From Lachnospiraceae bacterium (lineage in GTDB: Bacteria > Bacillota > Clostridia > Lachnospirales > Lachnospiraceae), in the NCBI GenBank assembly GCA_009774625.1, contig VSOB01000004.1, positions 1 to 64,000 of the forward strand: a stretch of 64,000 nt of DNA. The letters are read 5' to 3'. How positions within the stretch are numbered: position 1 is the first letter of the stretch; each line of letters starts with the position of its first letter. Both the position numbers and the translations under genes were made by a program. This document shows positions 52,582 to 61,638 of the stretch, piece after piece. The notes beneath the pieces were generated by a model, which did no database searches, had not been told where the DNA came from, and saw nothing but the letters and a program-made list of their open reading frames with translations.

Positions 52582-53424
52582 CTAATCCAATGCATCATGA
52601 GCCGCCAGAACCACATCGGCAATCCACCGGGACACTGGCTCTCCCGGCGCTTTATATTCCTGACTCTGCTCCGTTCTCCCGGCTTCTTCCTGCTTTTTTT
52701 TCAGATAAACCAGATATTCGATATTGCCTTCCGGGCCTTTCACCGGGGAATACGTAAGATGCAGTACCAAAAATCCTGCCTCTCCGGCAAAGTCAAAGAC
52801 CTTCTCAATCACTTCTCTGTGCACTGCCGCATCCCTGACCACGCCCTTTTTACCCACTTTTTCCCGTCCTGCCTCAAACTGGGGTTTGATCAGACATACC
52901 ATCTCACCGTCCTGCGCCAGCAAAGCCGCGGCAGGGGGCAGGATTTTGGAGAGGGAAATAAAGGACACATCCACGGAAGCAAACTCCGGCCGCTCTTCAA
53001 TATCCTCTCTGACCATATAGCGGAAATTGGTCTTTTCCATACAGACCACCCGCTCGTCACACCGCAGTTTCCATGCCAACTGTCCATGTCCCACATCCAC
53101 GGCATAAACCTTTTTCGCCCCGTTCTGCAGCATACAGTCCGTAAAACCGCCGGTGGAAGCTCCGATGTCCATACAGATCCGCCCCTGCAGATTAAGGCCA
53201 AATTCTTCCATCGCCTTTTCCAGCTTCAGTCCGCCCCGGCTCACATATTTCAGCGTACTGCCCCGAACTTCGATGCGGCTTTTCTCTTCCTCAAATACAG
53301 CGCCGGCCTTGTCCTCCCGCTGCCCGTTGACAAACACACTGCCGGACATGATCACCGCTTTTGCCTTTTCCCGCGACGGAGCCAGCCCCTGTTTTACCAG
53401 GAGCACATCCAACCGTTCTTTCAT
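52582..53424 (-). CDS. tlyA: TlyA-family rRNA methyltransferase (16S/23S 2'-O)
   Basis: S-adenosylmethionine-dependent 2'-O-ribose methyltransferase. The 280-residue protein has an N-terminal S4 RNA-binding domain (1-65) and an FtsJ-like Rossmann domain with DIGASTGGFTDCML, DVSFISLSKI and LIKPQFE. Its ATG overlaps the dxs stop in an ATGA junction. The older label hemolysin A is misleading here. Confidence 0.92.
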   Translation of the reverse strand: MKERLDVLLVKQGLAPSREKAKAVIMSGSVFVNGQREDKAGAVFEEEKSRIEVRGSTLKYVSRGGLKLEKAMEEFGLNLQGRICMDIGASTGGFTDCMLQNGAKKVYAVDVGHGQLAWKLRCDERVVCMEKTNFRYMVREDIEERPEFASVDVSFISLSKILPPAAALLAQDGEMVCLIKPQFEAGREKVGKKGVVRDAAVHREVIEKVFDFAGEAGFLVLHLTYSPVKGPEGNIEYLVYLKKKQEEAGRTEQSQEYKAPGEPVSRWIADVVLAAHDALD

Positions 53425-55355
53425 CCCATGCTCCTGTCTTTTGCCGCTTCTGCCTGCCCGTGTCCTTCTCCGCAGGCCTCCTTCTGTGTTACCCCGGCTC
53501 CGATATAAGCCGTCGCCACCCGTTTCAATACGGTATCCGCATCGATACCCACTTCCTGATACAAAAGAGACACATTGCCATGCTCCACATATTCATCCGG
53601 GATCGCCACGGACAGCATCCGGCAGGACGTATCCAGACCCGACATATACTCTCTGACCCGTTCCCCAAAGCCGCCGCTGGCCACATTTTCCTCCATCGTC
53701 ACAAGCAGCTTATGCCCCTTAACCATTTCCCGGATCATATCTTCATCCAGTGGCTTGACGAAACGGGCATTCACAAGACTGCAGGCATAGCCGATCTCCT
53801 TCAGCCTCTGACGCACTCTGACAGCGGTTTTCACCATACTGCCTACAGCCACCAGCACAATATCTTCTTCTTCATACAAAATCTCGCTTTTCCCATATGC
53901 CATCGGTTTCCGAAATTCCTTCAGTCCGTCCCAGGCGCTGCCTCTGGGATAGCGGACTGCCGCAGGAACTCCTAAAGTTAAAGCGTACTTTAACATATCG
54001 GACAGTTCCCATTTATTTTTTGGCGCCATAATATGCATTCCCGGTATACTGGAGAGATAGGACAGATCAAAGATCCCCTGATGTGTCTCCCCGTCGCTTC
54101 CTACCAGACCGGCCCGGTCCACAGCAAATACCACCGGGAGATTCTGAATACACACATCATGTAAAATCTGATCGTAGGCTCTCTGCAAAAAAGAAGAATA
54201 TACCGCCACGATGGGCTTCATCCCGCCGGCTGCCAGCCCTGCCGCAAATGTTACCGCATGCTGCTCCGCAATGCCCACGTCAAAAAACCGTTCCGGATAC
54301 ATATTACGGAACCGCTTCAGTCCGGTGCCATCCGGCATAGCGGCGGTAATGGCCACCACCTTTTCATCTCTGGCCCCCAGCTTTGTCATCACCGTGGAAA
54401 AAATATCCGTATAATTAGGCGCCGCTTTCGGACTGGACGGAAGTCCGGTTTCTTTGTCAAAAGGCTCTGTCCCGTGGAACCGGGCCGGATGCCGCTCCGC
54501 CGGGGCAAATCCCTTCCCTTTCTGCGTAATGACATGGATCAGCACCGCATTTTTGCATCGCTTGGCTTCCCGCATTACCTGCATCATGGCCTCTACATTG
54601 TGTCCGTCCACAGGGCCCAGATACGTGATCCCCATATCTTCAAAAAACATACCCGGAATCACCAGATGTTTCACACTGCTTTTGGCACGGCGGATATTTC
54701 TGACAATATGCTCGCCTTTGGGGATATTCTGCAGCGCATTGTATATGCCTTCCTTCAGATCCAGATAACCGGTGGCAGTACGGATATTGTTCAGATACTT
54801 GGAAACACCACCCACATTTTCAGAAATGGACATATTGTTATCATTTAATATTATGATAAAATTGGTCCGGAGCTGGGCTGCATTGTTCAGCGCCTCATAA
54901 GCCATCCCTCCGGTCAGAGAGCCGTCTCCGATGACAGATACAATGGTACGCGTCTCCTGGCACAAATCTCTTGCCTTCACAAGCCCCAGCCCTGCAGAGA
55001 CGGAGGTGGAGCTGTGGCCTGTGTCAAAACAGTCGCAGTCACTTTCCTTCCGTTTGGGAAAACCACTCATGCCTCCATACTTCCGAAGTGTTTCAAAGCC
55101 CTCCCGTCTGCCGGTCAGCAGCTTATGGGTATAAGCCTGATGCCCTACATCCCATATGATCTTGTCGTTGGGAAGATCCAGGCTCAGATGCAGCGCCATT
55201 GTCAGCTCCACCGCTCCCAGATTGGAACCCAGATGTCCGCCGGTCACACTGATCTTCTGGATCAGGAACTGCCGGATTTCCTCTGCCAGCGCCTTATATT
55301 CTTCTTTCTTGATTTTCTTGATATCGTTCTCTTTTGCAATTTTCTCCAGAAGCAT
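53421..55355 (-). CDS. dxs: 1-deoxy-D-xylulose-5-phosphate synthase
   Basis: TPP enzyme that opens the MEP isoprenoid pathway from pyruvate and glyceraldehyde 3-phosphate. The 644-residue protein has HQAYTHKLLTG, the TPP motif GDGSLTGGMAYEALNNA, and DVGIAEQHAVTFAAGLA with the catalytic Glu. Start at 55355 is preferred because AGGAG lies seven bases upstream; the frame's first ATG (55361) would be only one base from it. Next to ispA, so precursor and prenyl chain synthesis are coupled. Confidence 0.95.
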   Translation of the reverse strand: MLLEKIAKENDIKKIKKEEYKALAEEIRQFLIQKISVTGGHLGSNLGAVELTMALHLSLDLPNDKIIWDVGHQAYTHKLLTGRREGFETLRKYGGMSGFPKRKESDCDCFDTGHSSTSVSAGLGLVKARDLCQETRTIVSVIGDGSLTGGMAYEALNNAAQLRTNFIIILNDNNMSISENVGGVSKYLNNIRTATGYLDLKEGIYNALQNIPKGEHIVRNIRRAKSSVKHLVIPGMFFEDMGITYLGPVDGHNVEAMMQVMREAKRCKNAVLIHVITQKGKGFAPAERHPARFHGTEPFDKETGLPSSPKAAPNYTDIFSTVMTKLGARDEKVVAITAAMPDGTGLKRFRNMYPERFFDVGIAEQHAVTFAAGLAAGGMKPIVAVYSSFLQRAYDQILHDVCIQNLPVVFAVDRAGLVGSDGETHQGIFDLSYLSSIPGMHIMAPKNKWELSDMLKYALTLGVPAAVRYPRGSAWDGLKEFRKPMAYGKSEILYEEEDIVLVAVGSMVKTAVRVRQRLKEIGYACSLVNARFVKPLDEDMIREMVKGHKLLVTMEENVASGGFGERVREYMSGLDTSCRMLSVAIPDEYVEHGNVSLLYQEVGIDADTVLKRVATAYIGAGVTQKEACGEGHGQAEAAKDRSMG

Positions 55356-55368
55356 CTCCATACTCCTT

Positions 55369-56262
55369 TTATTTTTTTCTGGTCACCAGAGCCTCTATCA
55401 TATCTTCCAGAAACAGATTCCGCCGTTCAAAGGAACGTAGCAGCAAAACTGCCTCACCGGACAGCTCCTTCTGATCTGCCTGTGCCTGCTTCATCCCTTT
55501 TAAGGTAACATATGTTACTTTATGATTTCTCTCATCACTGCCGATGGGCTTACCCAGCTCTTCTATCGTACCTGTCACATCCAGAATATCATCCTGAATC
55601 TGAAACGCAATCCCGATGTTATACCCGATTTTCTCTATTTTGGCCACATCCTCCCCGGATGCGCCTGCCAGAACGGCTCCGGTCATCATCGCACTCTGAA
55701 TCAGCGCCGCCGTTTTGTGGGCATGAATAAATAACAGAAGTTCTTCCGTCATTTCACTGCCTTTTTCCTCAGCCTCAACATCGGCACACTGCCCTCCGAT
55801 CATACCATAAACACCGGCTTTTGCAGCAAACAGGGCCAGTGCCTGTCCCACCCGCGCCGGATCACTGCACAGCGTAAATGCTTTAGCCGCTGTCTCAAAC
55901 GCCAGGTTTAAAAGCCCGTCTCCGGCCAGAACCGCCATAGCCTCTCCATATATAACATGCGTTGTTTTTCTTCCCCGGCGATACTCGTCATTGTCCATCG
56001 CCGGCAGATCGTCATGCACCAGAGAATAGGTATGCACCATCTCGATCGCCGCCAGAAAAGGCTCTATCTCTCTGCCGCTGCCTCCGAACAGTTCATAAGT
56101 CTCTTTCATCAGCATGGGCCGCAGCCGCTTTCCGCCTGCCAATATGGAATAATTCATTGCAGCAAGCACTGTTTTCTGAAATCCTGTTTCTTTTGGCAGA
56201 TAACTCTGTATTACGTTCTCCACCCATCTGGTTCTCTTTTCTGTCTCTTCCTCAAAATTCAT
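55369..56262 (-). CDS. ispA: Farnesyl/geranyl diphosphate synthase
   Basis: Prenyltransferase joining DMAPP and IPP to C10 or C15 chains. The 297-residue protein has the first aspartate-rich motif DDLPAMDND and the second DDILD, and GGKRLRPML. The frame has an earlier ATG at 56274; Met 5 (56262) is chosen for its closer GGTGGA. Overlaps the xseB 3' end. Confidence 0.93.
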   Translation of the reverse strand: MNFEEETEKRTRWVENVIQSYLPKETGFQKTVLAAMNYSILAGGKRLRPMLMKETYELFGGSGREIEPFLAAIEMVHTYSLVHDDLPAMDNDEYRRGRKTTHVIYGEAMAVLAGDGLLNLAFETAAKAFTLCSDPARVGQALALFAAKAGVYGMIGGQCADVEAEEKGSEMTEELLLFIHAHKTAALIQSAMMTGAVLAGASGEDVAKIEKIGYNIGIAFQIQDDILDVTGTIEELGKPIGSDERNHKVTYVTLKGMKQAQADQKELSGEAVLLLRSFERRNLFLEDMIEALVTRKK

Positions 56263-56458
56263 CCAGTCCACCATTTTCGTTTAATTTCAGTACTTTTTTT
56301 TCCACTCTGTCAAGAGAAGCGTTGCAGAACTGCAGCAGCTCCATTCCCTCGCTGTAAGCCCCAAAAGCCTCCTCCAGAGAAATATCCTCCGCTTCCAGCC
56401 GCTCTATCACTGCTTCCAACTGGACGAATGCATCTTCCAATGTCTGTTGCTTTTTCAA
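56252..56458 (-). CDS. xseB: Exodeoxyribonuclease VII small subunit
   Basis: A 68-residue helical-hairpin subunit that binds XseA. It has the family pattern LEDAFVQLEAVIERLEAEDISLEEAFGAYSEGMEL. Overlaps xseA by four bases and ispA by 11-23 bases depending on the ispA start. Confidence 0.93.
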   Translation of the reverse strand: MKKQQTLEDAFVQLEAVIERLEAEDISLEEAFGAYSEGMELLQFCNASLDRVEKKVLKLNENGGLDEF

Positions 56459-57660
56459 CGTATCACCTTTTCCTTCCGTTCCACTCTGGCATACACAGTG
56501 CCGTTTTTCATCTGGATCGTCAAAAGCTGACCTGGGCTGACCTGCTCCGTATCCCGCACAGACCGTCCCTTTTCGTCTGCCACCCAGGAAAAGCCCTGAC
56601 TGAGCTTATCCAGCGGAGAAAGCCCCCGCAGCTTTTCCAGATTCAGTGAGAGCCGGTGCCGCTTTTGTTGCAGCGCCTCCTTCATGGCGCTCTGCAGCCT
56701 CTCTTCCAGACGCAGCAGATAGAGACGCTTTTGTTTCAACTGCCCCATCGGACTGCTCCCGCGCAGCCGCGCAGCCAACGTTTCCATACGGCTGCGGTAA
56801 CGATTGCACCGGCCTGCCATCTCCCGACAGAGCACTGCCGCATATTCTTCCATTTTTTCTTCCAGTCGGGAAAATTCACAGACGGCAAGCTCAGCCGCTG
56901 CCGAAGGCGTAGGTGCACGCAGATCCGCCGCAAAATCAGCGATGGTGGTATCTGTCTCATGCCCCACTGCAGATATGATCGGTACAGGGCAGTCAAAGAT
57001 CGCCTGTGCCACTTCCCGTTCATTAAATGCCCACAGGTCCTCTATGGAGCCGCCGCCCCTGCCCACTATGATAACATCCACCTCCAGCTCCGTCAATGCG
57101 TGAATGCCGTTTATAATACTGGCCGGCGCCATCTCTCCCTGCACTATGGCAGGGTACAGAATGATCTGGACATAGGGATTTCTCCGGGAAGCGATCTGGA
57201 TAATATCCCTGACCGCAGCCCCTGTAGGAGCCGTCACCACACCCAGCGTCCGAATGATCCCCGGTATGGGCTGTTTGTACTCCTGCGCAAACATGCCAAG
57301 CTCCGACAGCTCCGCTTTCAGGCGTTCAAACTGTTCATAGAGCAGCCCCGTACCGTCTCTTGTAATCATTCTGGCATACATCTGATATTTGCCGTCCCGT
57401 TCATAGACGTCCATACTGCCGTCCACAATCACCTGCTGCCCTTCCTGCATCCGGAAGGTAAGCCCGCTTCGGTTTCCGGCGAACATCACACAGGCAACCG
57501 CCGCTTTTGCATCCTTCAGCGTAAAGTAAATATGTCCGGAAGAATGATATTTGCAGTTGCTGATCTCGCCTCTCACCCGGATGGACTGCAGCATAAAATC
57601 CTGGGTAAACATATTTCTGATGTAAGAATTAACCTGTGTCACGGAATAAACAGTTTTCAT
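56455..57660 (-). CDS. xseA: Exodeoxyribonuclease VII large subunit
   Basis: Single-strand-specific exonuclease subunit. The 401-residue protein has an OB-fold (1-100), the catalytic core with IQIASRRNPYVQIILYPA and VGRGGGSIEDLWAFNE, ISAVGHETDTTIADFAADLRAPTPSAAAE, and a C-terminal coiled coil for XseB. Confidence 0.95.
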   Translation of the reverse strand: MKTVYSVTQVNSYIRNMFTQDFMLQSIRVRGEISNCKYHSSGHIYFTLKDAKAAVACVMFAGNRSGLTFRMQEGQQVIVDGSMDVYERDGKYQMYARMITRDGTGLLYEQFERLKAELSELGMFAQEYKQPIPGIIRTLGVVTAPTGAAVRDIIQIASRRNPYVQIILYPAIVQGEMAPASIINGIHALTELEVDVIIVGRGGGSIEDLWAFNEREVAQAIFDCPVPIISAVGHETDTTIADFAADLRAPTPSAAAELAVCEFSRLEEKMEEYAAVLCREMAGRCNRYRSRMETLAARLRGSSPMGQLKQKRLYLLRLEERLQSAMKEALQQKRHRLSLNLEKLRGLSPLDKLSQGFSWVADEKGRSVRDTEQVSPGQLLTIQMKNGTVYARVERKEKVIR

Positions 57661-57666
57661 CGCCTC

Positions 57667-58074
57667 TTATCCCTTGTTCGCAAATCTGGCCAGAATACCG
57701 TTGACAAATGCACCGGCATTTTCCTGTCCGTATTTTTTTGCCAGCTCTACCGCCTCATTAATGGCCACACCCACCGGTACCTCTTCGTCAAACAGAATCT
57801 CATATACGGCCAGACGCAGAATGGTCAGCTCTGCCTTTCCCATCCGGTCCGTGGTCCATTTTTCCGCCTTCTCATTGATCAGACGGTCTATTTCCGAAAG
57901 CCTGTCCATGATCCTGCTGTATTTTCCCGTCATATAAAGTCGTTCTGATTCCGATGCCGCCGGCTCTGCCTCTTCCCATAAAAAAGTGAGCTGCTGGGAC
58001 ATATCCTCCCTGTCATGAAACTCCACCCGGAACAACATCCTGAATATCTGTTCCCTCTGTTCTCTTCTGCCCAT
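57667..58074 (-). CDS. nusB: Transcription antitermination protein NusB
   Basis: Helical RNA-binding factor that, with S10, binds boxA in rRNA antitermination. The 135-residue protein starts GRREQREQIFRMLF and ends ELTILRLAVYEILFDEEVPVGVAINEAVELAKKYG, the conserved NusB pattern. Confidence 0.94.
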   Translation of the reverse strand: MGRREQREQIFRMLFRVEFHDREDMSQQLTFLWEEAEPAASESERLYMTGKYSRIMDRLSEIDRLINEKAEKWTTDRMGKAELTILRLAVYEILFDEEVPVGVAINEAVELAKKYGQENAGAFVNGILARFANKG

Positions 58075-58083
58075 CTTCCGTCC

Positions 58084-58464
58084 TTATCCGTTCATGACCA
58101 CGCCAACGATCCGGATATTCACATCCGACACCGTAAGGCCTGTCATCGTTTCAATTGCACTCTTTACCTTTTCCTGAATCTTTCCCGAAACCGCGGGAAT
58201 GTTGTATCCGTATTTCAGATTCACGGCCATCTCCACACTGACGACCCGCGCTTCCACTTCCACTTTCGCACCTTTATTCGCGCCCTTTACACCGACTCTG
58301 GAAAGCAGCTCATCCGTGGCATTTCCCGCCATAGAAGCCACGCCGTCCACCTCCAGCGCCGCCAGAGCTGCAATCGAAGCAACCACCTCATCGGCAATCC
58401 GTACTTCCCCAATCTGACCCTGTTCTTTCGGCATGCTGATATTACGTTCCGTATCTTTTTCCAT
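58084..58464 (-). CDS. Asp23/Gls24 (DUF322) envelope-stress family protein
   Basis: A 126-residue member of the Asp23/Gls24 family. Diagnostic segment: GQIGEVRIADEVVASIAALAALEVDGVASM; the C-terminal half has VAVNLKYGYNIPAVSGKIQEKVKSAIE. First gene of the nusB-recN operon in many Clostridia, just after spoIIIAH in some genomes, but here separated from spoIIIA by prfC and a lipoprotein gene. Confidence 0.92.
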   Translation of the reverse strand: MEKDTERNISMPKEQGQIGEVRIADEVVASIAALAALEVDGVASMAGNATDELLSRVGVKGANKGAKVEVEARVVSVEMAVNLKYGYNIPAVSGKIQEKVKSAIETMTGLTVSDVNIRIVGVVMNG

Positions 58465-58494
58465 ATCTTTTTTCCTTTCTCAGAATTATTTATG

Positions 58495-58523
58495 ATTATA
58501 GCAAAGTTGCCGCCAATTGACAA
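58495..58523 (-). promoter_or_regulatory. Promoter of the asp23-recN operon
   Basis: Minus-strand TTGTCA (58518-58523), 17-base spacer, TATAAT (58495-58500), about 30 bases upstream of the asp23-family gene's start codon. Confidence 0.78.
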
Positions 58524-58542
58524 GAATCCCATTTTATGGGCG

Positions 58543-59835
58543 CTACAGCCAAAAGCTCAGATGGAGCTGTTCCTCATTGGTAGTATAGGCCACTGTCCCG
58601 TCGGAAGTCTGCAGAAAGCGGAATACCTGCTGCTGCTGTACCAGGCGTTTCTCCATCTCCTCATAGACTGCCCGGTCCGCACATTTAATCGTCACATAAG
58701 TGTTCTGATCCTGATAGGCCTTTTCAAACAACGCCGACACTTTGTCCATATCCGGTTCAGTAAAATAAGCGCCTTCCCGTACATAATAATTGGCTTCCAT
58801 ACTGCCGCAGGCAGGGATGGGCACAATACTGTCTATCGTATGGGTGCGAAAAAGCTGGCCGTCCGGCACACACAGATATTCATAGTTGATTTCCGGCAGC
58901 TTTCCGTCAAAGCCGCCTGCCTCTTCACCGCTTACATAAGAAGCATCACCCCAGGTAATATCCACATGGTAGTATGCCCCGCCGATCCGCACCAGATTCC
59001 AGACATGATCCTCTCCGCTCTCCACCTTTCCGGATACAAATATGGAATAGATGCCCGACTCCCGGAACAGATACTGGGCCGCCTTCGCATACCCCTGACA
59101 GACGGATTCCCCTCTCAGAAAGACAGAACATATATTCTGATTGTCCTCCGCACCCCGCACATACTCTGTGTTGGCCACCAGATATTCATAAATATATTTT
59201 ACCTTTTCATAGTCATCCATCCCGGACGGTATCTGATCCAGGATTTTCTCTGCCTGCTCCCTGATCTGTTCGTATCTTTTCCCGATCTCCTCCCGGTCAT
59301 AGATGTAGCTGCCGGAAAACGCATTCCCTGTTAACTGCTCCCCTCTGGTGTATCTGATAAAAGTATACCCATCTACATAAAAAATTTCCGGATGATCGTT
59401 CATAACACACTGAAAAACTTTATCAAATACCTCTTCCGACGAAACGGCAATAGGAACATCCGACGCGCAGGAACGCAGCGCCTCTAAAATGATCCCATAC
59501 AGCTCCTGCTCCTGCTCGGTAAGACAGGTATAATAATAGGCATACTCCGACAGCTCCGCTGCCGTATCCTCTGCCCCGTCCCCTTCGGCGCCGGCTGCTT
59601 CCTGCATGACCGTATCATCCATTCTGACAGTATCTGCGGCGGCGGGTTCATCACCTGCCTCTTCTTCTGTTTTATCCTCCAGTGCACTGCCTTCTGCGAT
59701 TTCCTCTGCCGCCTCCGCCAGACTGTCCATCATCTCTCCCGCCTGGCCCGGCACATCAGCGCCGCCCGGCAGGGAAACGCTGCAGCCGCATAACAGCAGG
59801 GAACACAGCCCCAATAAAGCAAGCAATCGTTTCAT
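58543..59835 (-). CDS. Lipoprotein with a transglutaminase-like domain
   Basis: A 430-residue predicted lipoprotein: signal peptide with lipobox LLCGCS (Cys 18), a very acidic Ala/Glu-rich linker (about 30-95), and a transglutaminase-like (cysteine protease-like) domain. The likely catalytic residues are the Cys in GESVCQGYAKAAQYL, the His in GEDHVWNLVRI, and the Asp in YYHVDITWGD. Probably acts on cell-wall peptides or surface proteins, or is a structural remnant. The ATG shares one base with the prfC stop. Not in the conserved neighbourhood of either operon. Confidence 0.85.
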   Translation of the reverse strand: MKRLLALLGLCSLLLCGCSVSLPGGADVPGQAGEMMDSLAEAAEEIAEGSALEDKTEEEAGDEPAAADTVRMDDTVMQEAAGAEGDGAEDTAAELSEYAYYYTCLTEQEQELYGIILEALRSCASDVPIAVSSEEVFDKVFQCVMNDHPEIFYVDGYTFIRYTRGEQLTGNAFSGSYIYDREEIGKRYEQIREQAEKILDQIPSGMDDYEKVKYIYEYLVANTEYVRGAEDNQNICSVFLRGESVCQGYAKAAQYLFRESGIYSIFVSGKVESGEDHVWNLVRIGGAYYHVDITWGDASYVSGEEAGGFDGKLPEINYEYLCVPDGQLFRTHTIDSIVPIPACGSMEANYYVREGAYFTEPDMDKVSALFEKAYQDQNTYVTIKCADRAVYEEMEKRLVQQQQVFRFLQTSDGTVAYTTNEEQLHLSFWL

Positions 59836-61424
59836 TAATCACGTCCAAATTCCGAAAGGACCAATCCCTTATTTCTGTCCATTGTCATCCCCACACTCCA
59901 GGCATTCACAAACAACAGCAGCGGATTGCCTTTCATATCCTTTACTTTTTTCATGTCGGAAGTACCGGTCAGAGCATCCAGATCAATCTCTTTGTTCTCA
60001 ATCCAGCGAATATGCTCATAAGGCAGATTTTCCAGACGGATCTCCACATTGTATTCATTTTCCAGGCGGTATTTCAATACTTCAAACTGCAATACCCCCA
60101 CTACGCCGACGATGATCTCTTCCATGCCGGCGCTCAGCTCCTGGAAAATCTGAATCGCACCTTCCTGGGCAATCTGGGTAATGCCCTTGACAAATGCCTT
60201 CCGCTTCATGGTATCCATCTGCCGCACCCTGGCAAAATGCTCCGGCGCAAAAGTGGGGATCCCTTCATAGGCAAACTGCTCCTTCGGCATACACACTGTG
60301 TCCCCAATGGAAAATATGCCCGGATCAAACACACCGATAATATCTCCGGCAAATGCTTCCTCCACCACTTTTCTCTCACTGGCCATAATCTGCTGAGGCT
60401 GAGAAAGTCGCATCACCTTATTGCCCTGTACATGCCGTACCTCCGCTCCCGCGTCAAACCGGCCGGAACAGATCCTCATAAATGCCACCCTGTCCCTGTG
60501 GGCCCGGTTCATATTGGCCTGGATCTTAAACACAAATGCAGAAAATTCCCGCTCCACCGGATCAATCATCCCCACATCCGCCTTCCTGGGAAGGGGCGGT
60601 GTTGCCATTTCCAGAAAATACTGCAGAAAAATCTCCACACCGAAATTGGTCAATGCAGAACCGAAAAATACCGGGGTCAGCTCTCCCCGGCGAACCTGTT
60701 CCAGATCAAAAGGGGCGCTGGCGCCGTCCAGCAGTGCAATCTCCTCCTGCAATATCGAAAGCGCCTCCTGTCCGACAGCGGATACGGCCTGTCCTTCTTC
60801 CCCGATCGGAATCTCCCGGCTCTCGCCTTCTTTTGTCCCCTTCTGTGTATCCTCATACGTAAGGATACACCTCTTTTCTCTGTCATATACTCCCTGAAAT
60901 GCTTTGCCGCAGCCGATAGGCCAGTTCACCGGACAGGTGGCAATTCCCAGTTCCTTCTCTATATCATCCAACAGCTCAAAGGTATCTCTGGCATCCCGGT
61001 CCAGCTTATTGATAAAAGTAAAAATCGGGATTTTCCGCATCACGCAGACCTTGAACAGCTTTCTCGTCTGTGCTTCCACACCTTTGGAAGCGTCGATTAC
61101 CATAACCGCCGAATCCGCCGCCATCAGAGTCCGATACGTATCCTCGGAAAAATCCTGATGGCCGGGCGTGTCCAATATATTGATGCAATACCCTCTGTAG
61201 GCAAACTGAAGTACAGAAGAGGTAACCGAGATTCCCCTCTCCTTTTCAATCTCCATCCAGTCCGATACCGCATGTCTGGCTGTTGCCTTTCCTTTTACGC
61301 TTCCCGCCAGATTAATGGCTCCTCCATACAGCAGAAACTTCTCTGTCAATGTAGTCTTTCCCGCATCCGGGTGGGATATGATAGCAAATGTCCTTCTTCG
61401 TTTAATCTCCTGTGCATCATCCAT
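59835..61424 (-). CDS. prfC: Peptide chain release factor 3
   Basis: GTPase that frees RF1/RF2 from the ribosome after termination. The protein (529 residues from 61424) has the G1 motif SHPDAGKTT, G3 DTPGHQDF, G4 NKLD, and domains II-III of RF3, including VVEEAFAGDIIGVFDPGIFSIGDT and GVVGVLQFEVLKYRLENEYNVE. GTG at 61430 or TTG at 61463 are other possible starts; AGAGG at about 61439-61443 fits the GTG or ATG better. Long structured leader upstream; the lipoprotein gene follows in the same transcript. Confidence 0.93.
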   Translation of the reverse strand: MDDAQEIKRRRTFAIISHPDAGKTTLTEKFLLYGGAINLAGSVKGKATARHAVSDWMEIEKERGISVTSSVLQFAYRGYCINILDTPGHQDFSEDTYRTLMAADSAVMVIDASKGVEAQTRKLFKVCVMRKIPIFTFINKLDRDARDTFELLDDIEKELGIATCPVNWPIGCGKAFQGVYDREKRCILTYEDTQKGTKEGESREIPIGEEGQAVSAVGQEALSILQEEIALLDGASAPFDLEQVRRGELTPVFFGSALTNFGVEIFLQYFLEMATPPLPRKADVGMIDPVEREFSAFVFKIQANMNRAHRDRVAFMRICSGRFDAGAEVRHVQGNKVMRLSQPQQIMASERKVVEEAFAGDIIGVFDPGIFSIGDTVCMPKEQFAYEGIPTFAPEHFARVRQMDTMKRKAFVKGITQIAQEGAIQIFQELSAGMEEIIVGVVGVLQFEVLKYRLENEYNVEIRLENLPYEHIRWIENKEIDLDALTGTSDMKKVKDMKGNPLLLFVNAWSVGMTMDRNKGLVLSEFGRD

Positions 61425-61467
61425 GCTCACGTTTTTTTCCTCTTTTCCTTTTCCTGTTATCAAAACC

Positions 61468-61509
61468 CTGCAGCAGGCCGCTTCCGCGACATCATTTTTT
61501 CTGCTGCAG
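61468..61509 (-). repeat. Inverted repeat in the prfC leader (CTGCAGCAG/CTGCTGCAG)
   Basis: CTGCAGCAG at 61468-61476 and CTGCTGCAG at 61501-61509 form a 9-bp inverted repeat with a 24-base loop in the prfC leader. It may mask or organise the region upstream of the ribosome binding site. Confidence 0.5.
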
Positions 61510-61529
61510 TGCGGTCCTGCCCGGAGGGC

Positions 61530-61577
61530 TTTTCATCATACAGAAAATAACAGAAGGAATTTTCCGTATGATGAAAA
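61530..61577 (-). repeat. 19-bp inverted repeat in the prfC leader
   Basis: TTTTCATCATACAGAAAAT (61530-61548) pairs with ATTTTCCGTATGATGAAAA (61559-61577) at 18 of 19 positions (one wobble) around a 10-base loop. It abuts palindromic repeat copy 3. Confidence 0.7.
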
Positions 61578-61612
61578 CAATAGAAAGCACGCTCCGCGGA
61601 CTTTCTATTGTT
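61576..61612. repeat. Dispersed palindromic repeat, copy 3
   Basis: AACAATAGAAAG (61576-61587) and CTTTCTATTGTT (61601-61612) form perfect 12-bp arms around a GC-rich centre. It lies 26 bases beyond the spoIIIAH stop and at the predicted start of the prfC transcript. Other copies at 9489-9523 and 48104-48138. Confidence 0.88.
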
Positions 61613-61619
61613 AAAAAGC

Positions 61620-61628
61620 AGTATATCA
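61620..61628 (-). promoter_or_regulatory. Extended -10 promoter for prfC
   Basis: Minus-strand TGATATACT with no strong -35 between spoIIIAH and repeat copy 3. A transcript from here would begin near 61612 and carry repeat copy 3 at its 5' end. Confidence 0.45.
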
Positions 61629-61638
61629 TAGTTTTTTC

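Noticed and set aside
59682..61550. 622-codon plus-strand frame opposite prfC
   Set aside because: Despite its length it is antisense to a fully recognisable RF3 gene, starts inside the neighbouring lipoprotein gene, and shows no domain.
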